Positions 60,303-64,000 of a DNA stretch of 64,000 nt are shown one piece after another; within the stretch, counting starts at the first letter, position 1, and each line of letters begins with the position of its first letter. Both the position numbers and the translations under genes were made by a program. The notes under the pieces were generated by a model. It worked only from the letters and a program-made list of their open reading frames with translations. It ran no database searches and was not told the DNA's origin. This DNA comes from Okapia johnstoni. Its lineage: Eukaryota > Chordata > Mammalia > Artiodactyla > Giraffidae. Where the stretch lies: the NCBI GenBank assembly GCA_024291935.2, contig CM044317.1, positions 58,828,730 through 58,892,729 on the forward strand, read 5' to 3'.

Positions 60303-61370
60303 ATAATGATGAGGATTAGGGTTTAGGGACAAATTTAAATTGGGCCTAAGCAGCCCCTAATTGTTAAGGTCACAAAAACCCGTCCTCTTCTCTGGAGGCA
60401 ATCAGTATGCTTATGTGGAAAGGACTAAAAGTAAGATCTTTTCTACAATGTTGGCCTTATGTCCTGTAATTTGATTTTATATGAGTTGTCCCAGTGTTTC
60501 TTATCCCAGAAACGAGAAATTGAAACGTTGATCTCTATATATTCATATATCTATATAGTCATGAAGTTGGGGTGTAGAGTGTATATTTGTAAAAATTTTC
60601 ACATACTTCCATTTAAAAATAATTACAGACTAAAGAAATATTTGAATAAAACTCCTATTAGAAATGCTAAATAACCCTTAAAATGGACATTTAGTTACTA
60701 ATTATTCTTTCTTTATTCTTCAACATTCTTCAACATTTGTATTCGTAGATATTTCCCTTAATTTTTCACTACTCTTTAGAATCCACTGTCACTAAATACC
60801 CAGAGGAGGCCTCGGGGAAGGAAGAGAAGTGATATCAGTGTTTGAGGAAAGCTAGTCCTCCGAGTAGCCTCCTGTGGTATTCTATTTATCCTAAGGAAGA
60901 CTTACATGGGTGGAAGCTGTGCTTTTCCAAGGCACTGCAGGGCACTTGAAGAGTGTGTGCTTCCTGAAATTTCTTGGCCTAAGATTACAGGGGACTGCAG
61001 GGCTGGGGTGTCTACCTTCCTGAACTAGCTTAGAACAACTGAGAACCCGGCCCTGGGTTGCAAAACCTGGGTCCCTGTTCAGAATTGTTGGCGCTGCGGC
61101 AGCAAAGTGTGGACTGCCAGTTGTGCACGGTGGGGTGGGGGGCCCCAGGCTGCCGGGCCTCCACTGCAAACCGTGCAACCCAGGGCAGAATGAAAGGATC
61201 TTGTCAAATGAGCAGGTGACCTTGTGAGCCTCCTGCACCACAAGAAGCACAACCAAAGTGGGCATGATTGGTGAGGAAGGGCAAAGGTGCCAAGTGCAGT
61301 GAGAGCCTGGCTTTCCTTTAGGCTGAGCACCAGCTGCATACATGCTGGGCATTAATATCATGCTAGCTGT
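60303..61370. other. Intronic stretch with a 156-codon open frame
   Basis: GC-rich patch at 60900-61340. A minus-strand open frame (60891-61361) lies in the gene's direction but resembles no protein family that I know. No transposon recognised. Confidence 0.4.
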
Positions 61371-61618
61371 TCAGAGGCACTTGCTGTTGCTGTTGCTGTT
61401 GCTTAGTTGCTTCAGTCGTGTCCAACTCCGTGTGACCCTATGGACTGTAGCCCACCAGGCTCCTCTGTCCATGGGATTCTCCAGGCAAGAATACTGGAGT
61501 GGGTTGTCATGCCCTCCTCCAGGGGATCTTCCCAACCCAGGGATTGAACCCTGGTCTCCTGCATTGCAGGTAGATTCTTTACTGTCTGAGCCACCAGGGA
61601 AGTCCTCAGAGGCACTTG
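61371..61618 (-). mobile_element. Bov-tA SINE, antisense, with 13-bp target-site duplication
   Basis: Element 61384-61605 begins with a (TGC TGT)-like tail and ends GAGCCACCAGGGAAGTCC. TCAGAGGCACTTG lies at 61371-61383 and 61606-61618. It is only 219 bp from the 61837-61925 exon. Confidence 0.95.
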
Positions 61619-61797
61619 GGGTCACTCAAAAGGCATGCAGGAAAAACATGCTGGAGAGTTTGGATAGTTTGCATTCTAGAAAACAATTACCTAAATCCGT
61701 AAGCGCTTAGGTCATGATCACATAAATCAAATAATAGAGTTTAAGCCATCAACAACTTTTTACATGTTTCTCTTGTTTTTTGTTTTCATTATACTCA

Positions 61798-61956
<159 letters not shown>

Positions 61957-62867
61957 CTAGTCAAATCATTCCACTCTAAACAACACTTGCAAATCATATG
62001 CAGTGTCTTTCGGCCTTCTAGAACAATGAAGGGACTCCTCAGAATGAGGGGGCAGTCTAAGGGTTTATGGCTGCAGCAGGGTGAATTACTGTCCTCAAGA
62101 CATAGATCTGCAGGCCCAAAGGGGCAGGGGGTCTGTCCCAGGGTGTGCAGACTGCTCAGGGTGCATCAGAGAGAGTGCTGGCAGGCTGAGACAAGCAGAG
62201 GAGGTCTTCTGAAAAACCACATGATGCATTAACAAAACAAACAAAAGAATCCATCATCCGGAACCTGCGGGGCCTTAAGATCAGGCCACCCTGGGTATAC
62301 CAGACGCACTTGGCACTGTGCCCAAGAAAATACTCTCACAGCAGGCCTGGAAGTTGAGCCCTGCTAAGAGGCCACCCAGCTGTGTCCTCTTTTGATCTCA
62401 TGATGTGATGCTCTCTGCTACCCTGAACTTGATGAGAGCAAGTGAGGGGAAGGAGAAAGTGGTTCTCCACCGCCTCCTTCCCCTCACTACTCACTGGTTG
62501 GGCACTGGCCAGGAAGTTAGAGTAGACTAAAGGGCAGCTCAGAAATGTTATTAAGAACGTCAGTAGCTTGAAGCAGAGACCCTGCCTCTGGGCAGTCCAG
62601 CATCACTGACTCCCTTACTCGTCCATGAGTCAGTCTAGAGCAACAGATGGCATTGTGCCCACAAGCTTAACCCAGTCAGGATGAGAACCAGTGTTCTCCC
62701 AGGCTAACATCTTGGGTAAATTATCTGGCTAGCGTGTTAACATAGTAGATGAATAATATCTCTCTGTTGGCATTTAGTCTGAAATCAACTGGCTACATCT
62801 CAGGAAGCTCTGGGGCAGAGGGTGGAGAAGACGGTGGGGGCGGGGTTGGAGAGAACCTACTTACTAC

Positions 62868-63004
62868 ACTTGAAAGTGTTAGTCGCTCAGTCGTGTCCAA
62901 CTCTTTGCGACCCCGTGGACTGTAGCACACAGGTTCCTGTACCCATGGAATTCTCCAGGTAAGAATACTGGAGTGAGTAGCCATTCCCTAATCCAGGGGA
63001 CCTA
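62868..63004 (-). mobile_element. Bov-A SINE, antisense, truncated
   Basis: GAAAGTGTTAGTCGCTCAGT to CCCTAATCCAGGGGACC; the tRNA-derived head is missing. Confidence 0.9.
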
Positions 63005-63270
63005 GGCTCTTGTTTTTGAAGCACATCTCTCAAATGAGAAGATGTTCGATGGTCATATTGACTCATTTAAGCAGCCAGGCATATTGATGGCACTCAATGT
63101 ATTTTCTTCTCGACACATAATATTCAACCAATTCCTCTGTAAGAATTTTAGGACTCCCTTTATAGGTTAAGGTAAAATGAATATGCTCTATACACTGATA
63201 TCCAGACTATATCCCAACATTATCCATTCTCCAGAAATGCTCAAAATTTTAATGTCTAAGATTTTAAGAT

Positions 63271-63460
63271 TAAAACATTTTTTATTTTTTTAATTCATTT
63301 ATTTATCTATTTTTTACTTTACAATATTGTATTTGTTTTGCCATACATTGACATGAATCCGCCATGGGTGTACATGTGTTCCTCTTCCAGAACCCCCCTC
63401 CCACCTCCCTCCCCATCCCATCCCTCTGGGTCATCCCGGTGCACCAGTAAAACATTTTTT
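63271..63460 (-). mobile_element. L1-BT 3' end, antisense, with 13-bp target-site duplication
   Basis: Element 63284-63447 holds a T-rich start, GCCATACATTGACATGAATC and CTCTGGGTCATCCCGGTGC. TAAAACATTTTTT flanks it on both sides (63271-63283, 63448-63460). Confidence 0.93.
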
Positions 63461-63555
63461 TAATAAAAAACAATTGTCATAGAAATCTTTCAGCGCCTTA
63501 AATGACTTAAATTCCCAGTTGGAATTAATAAACGCAAAGGGCTTAATTTTAAGTT

Positions 63556-63738
63556 TAGTTCAAAGCTGCTGCTGCTGCTGCTGCTGCTGCTAAGTCGCTT
63601 CAGTCGTGTCCGACTCTGTGCGACCCCATAGACAGCAGCCCACCAGGCTCCACCGTCCCTAGGATTCTCCAGGCAAGAATACTGGAGTGGGTTGCCATTT
63701 CCTTCTCCAGTGCATGAAAGGGAAAAGTAGTTCAAAGC
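63556..63738 (-). mobile_element. Bov-A SINE, antisense, with (CTG)n tail and target-site duplication
   Basis: Element 63567-63727 begins with about eight CTG units (the reverse of the Bov-A2 AGC tail) and contains one Bov-A unit. TAGTTCAAAGC flanks it at 63556-63566 and 63728-63738. Confidence 0.94.
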
Positions 63739-63840
63739 AGTGCCTAGATTTGGAAGGGGCTTATTAGAATTACGGCAAGCACAACAGAACATAACAATTT
63801 CACAAGTGGTGACTGTTTTCTTAAGATTTCTGGAACTTAC

Positions 63841-63900
63841 TGTCCCAACTGACCTTCATATGAGAACATTTTGGTGATATGTCAACATTTCTGGTTCTGG
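63841..63900 (-). other. Candidate cassette exon upstream of the SEFIR exons
   Basis: On the minus strand a pyrimidine-rich acceptor (CTTTTTCCACATTTTGCAG) and a consensus donor (ACA then GTAAGT) bracket 60 nt that are open in the required phase. Read in phase 1, it gives RTRNVDISPKCSHMKVSWD and then the first base of the arginine codon finished by the 61837-61925 exon. It is not part of human TRAF3IP2 as I remember it, so it may be cryptic. An in-frame ATG lies inside. Confidence 0.3.
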
Positions 63901-64000
63901 CTGCAAAATGTGGAAAAAGCATCATCACCTGACACTTAGTCGAATGTTTCTTTAAATAAAAGGCTTAGTTTGCATTTGGTTGTACAGCAGTGTGGAGAAT

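Noticed and set aside
63567..63593. CTG trinucleotide repeat of possible disease type
   Set aside because: It is the reverse complement of the normal AGC tail of a Bov-A SINE, bounded by that SINE's target-site duplication.
63845..63856. Alternative donor AAG|GTCAGT within the 60-nt candidate exon
   Set aside because: Using it would end the exon in a phase that does not fit the next confirmed exon; the GTAAGT donor at 63835-63840 is stronger and fits.

Overview
This is a piece of ruminant nuclear genome, almost certainly from a bovid. It carries Bov-tA and Bov-A SINEs on both strands, BovB (RTE-type) LINE tails, 3' ends of the bovine L1 family (L1-BT type), and cetartiodactyl CHR-type tRNA SINEs. 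Beneath these lie fossils shared by placental mammals (MIR, L2, MER5A, MaLR/MLT1, L1M). The sequence does not let me separate cattle, buffalo, sheep and goat.

One protein-coding gene is supported: TRAF3IP2 (Act1/CIKS), on the minus strand. Its last five coding exons lie at 61837-61925, 57608-57676, 56425-56541, 52876-52950 and 50214-50360. All have GT-AG borders and matching phases. Together they encode the C-terminal 164 residues, essentially the SEFIR domain plus the tail. The N-terminal exons and promoter lie beyond base 64000. A candidate poly(A) signal is at 49834-49839. The protein is the adaptor and E3 ligase that couples IL-17 receptors to TRAF proteins.

Bases 1-49800 are the 3' flank of the gene, where I find no coding exon. 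From left to right: repeats of mixed age with an L1 tail (1-11000); an L2 and a long antisense L1M carrying a CHR SINE (12355-16070); many SINE insertions with clear target-site duplications (16-43 kb); a repeat-poor block (43751-47123); and a microsatellite, a double-headed Bov-tA and a BovB tail (47.5-48.9 kb). The introns hold more SINEs, two L1-BT/MLT1 insertions and a strong inverted repeat.

I found no new multi-gene system. The observations most worth a second look are: a 106-bp-armed inverted repeat in the last TRAF3IP2 intron (51036-51283); a 60-nt, phase-symmetric candidate cassette exon just upstream of the SEFIR exons (63841-63900); a perfect 16-bp hairpin (34288-34330); a 50-bp tandem duplication (26631-26730); and a tiny L1 insertion with a 19-bp target-site duplication (36474-36579). 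Repeat family names come from recognising consensus phrases by eye and were not checked against a library.
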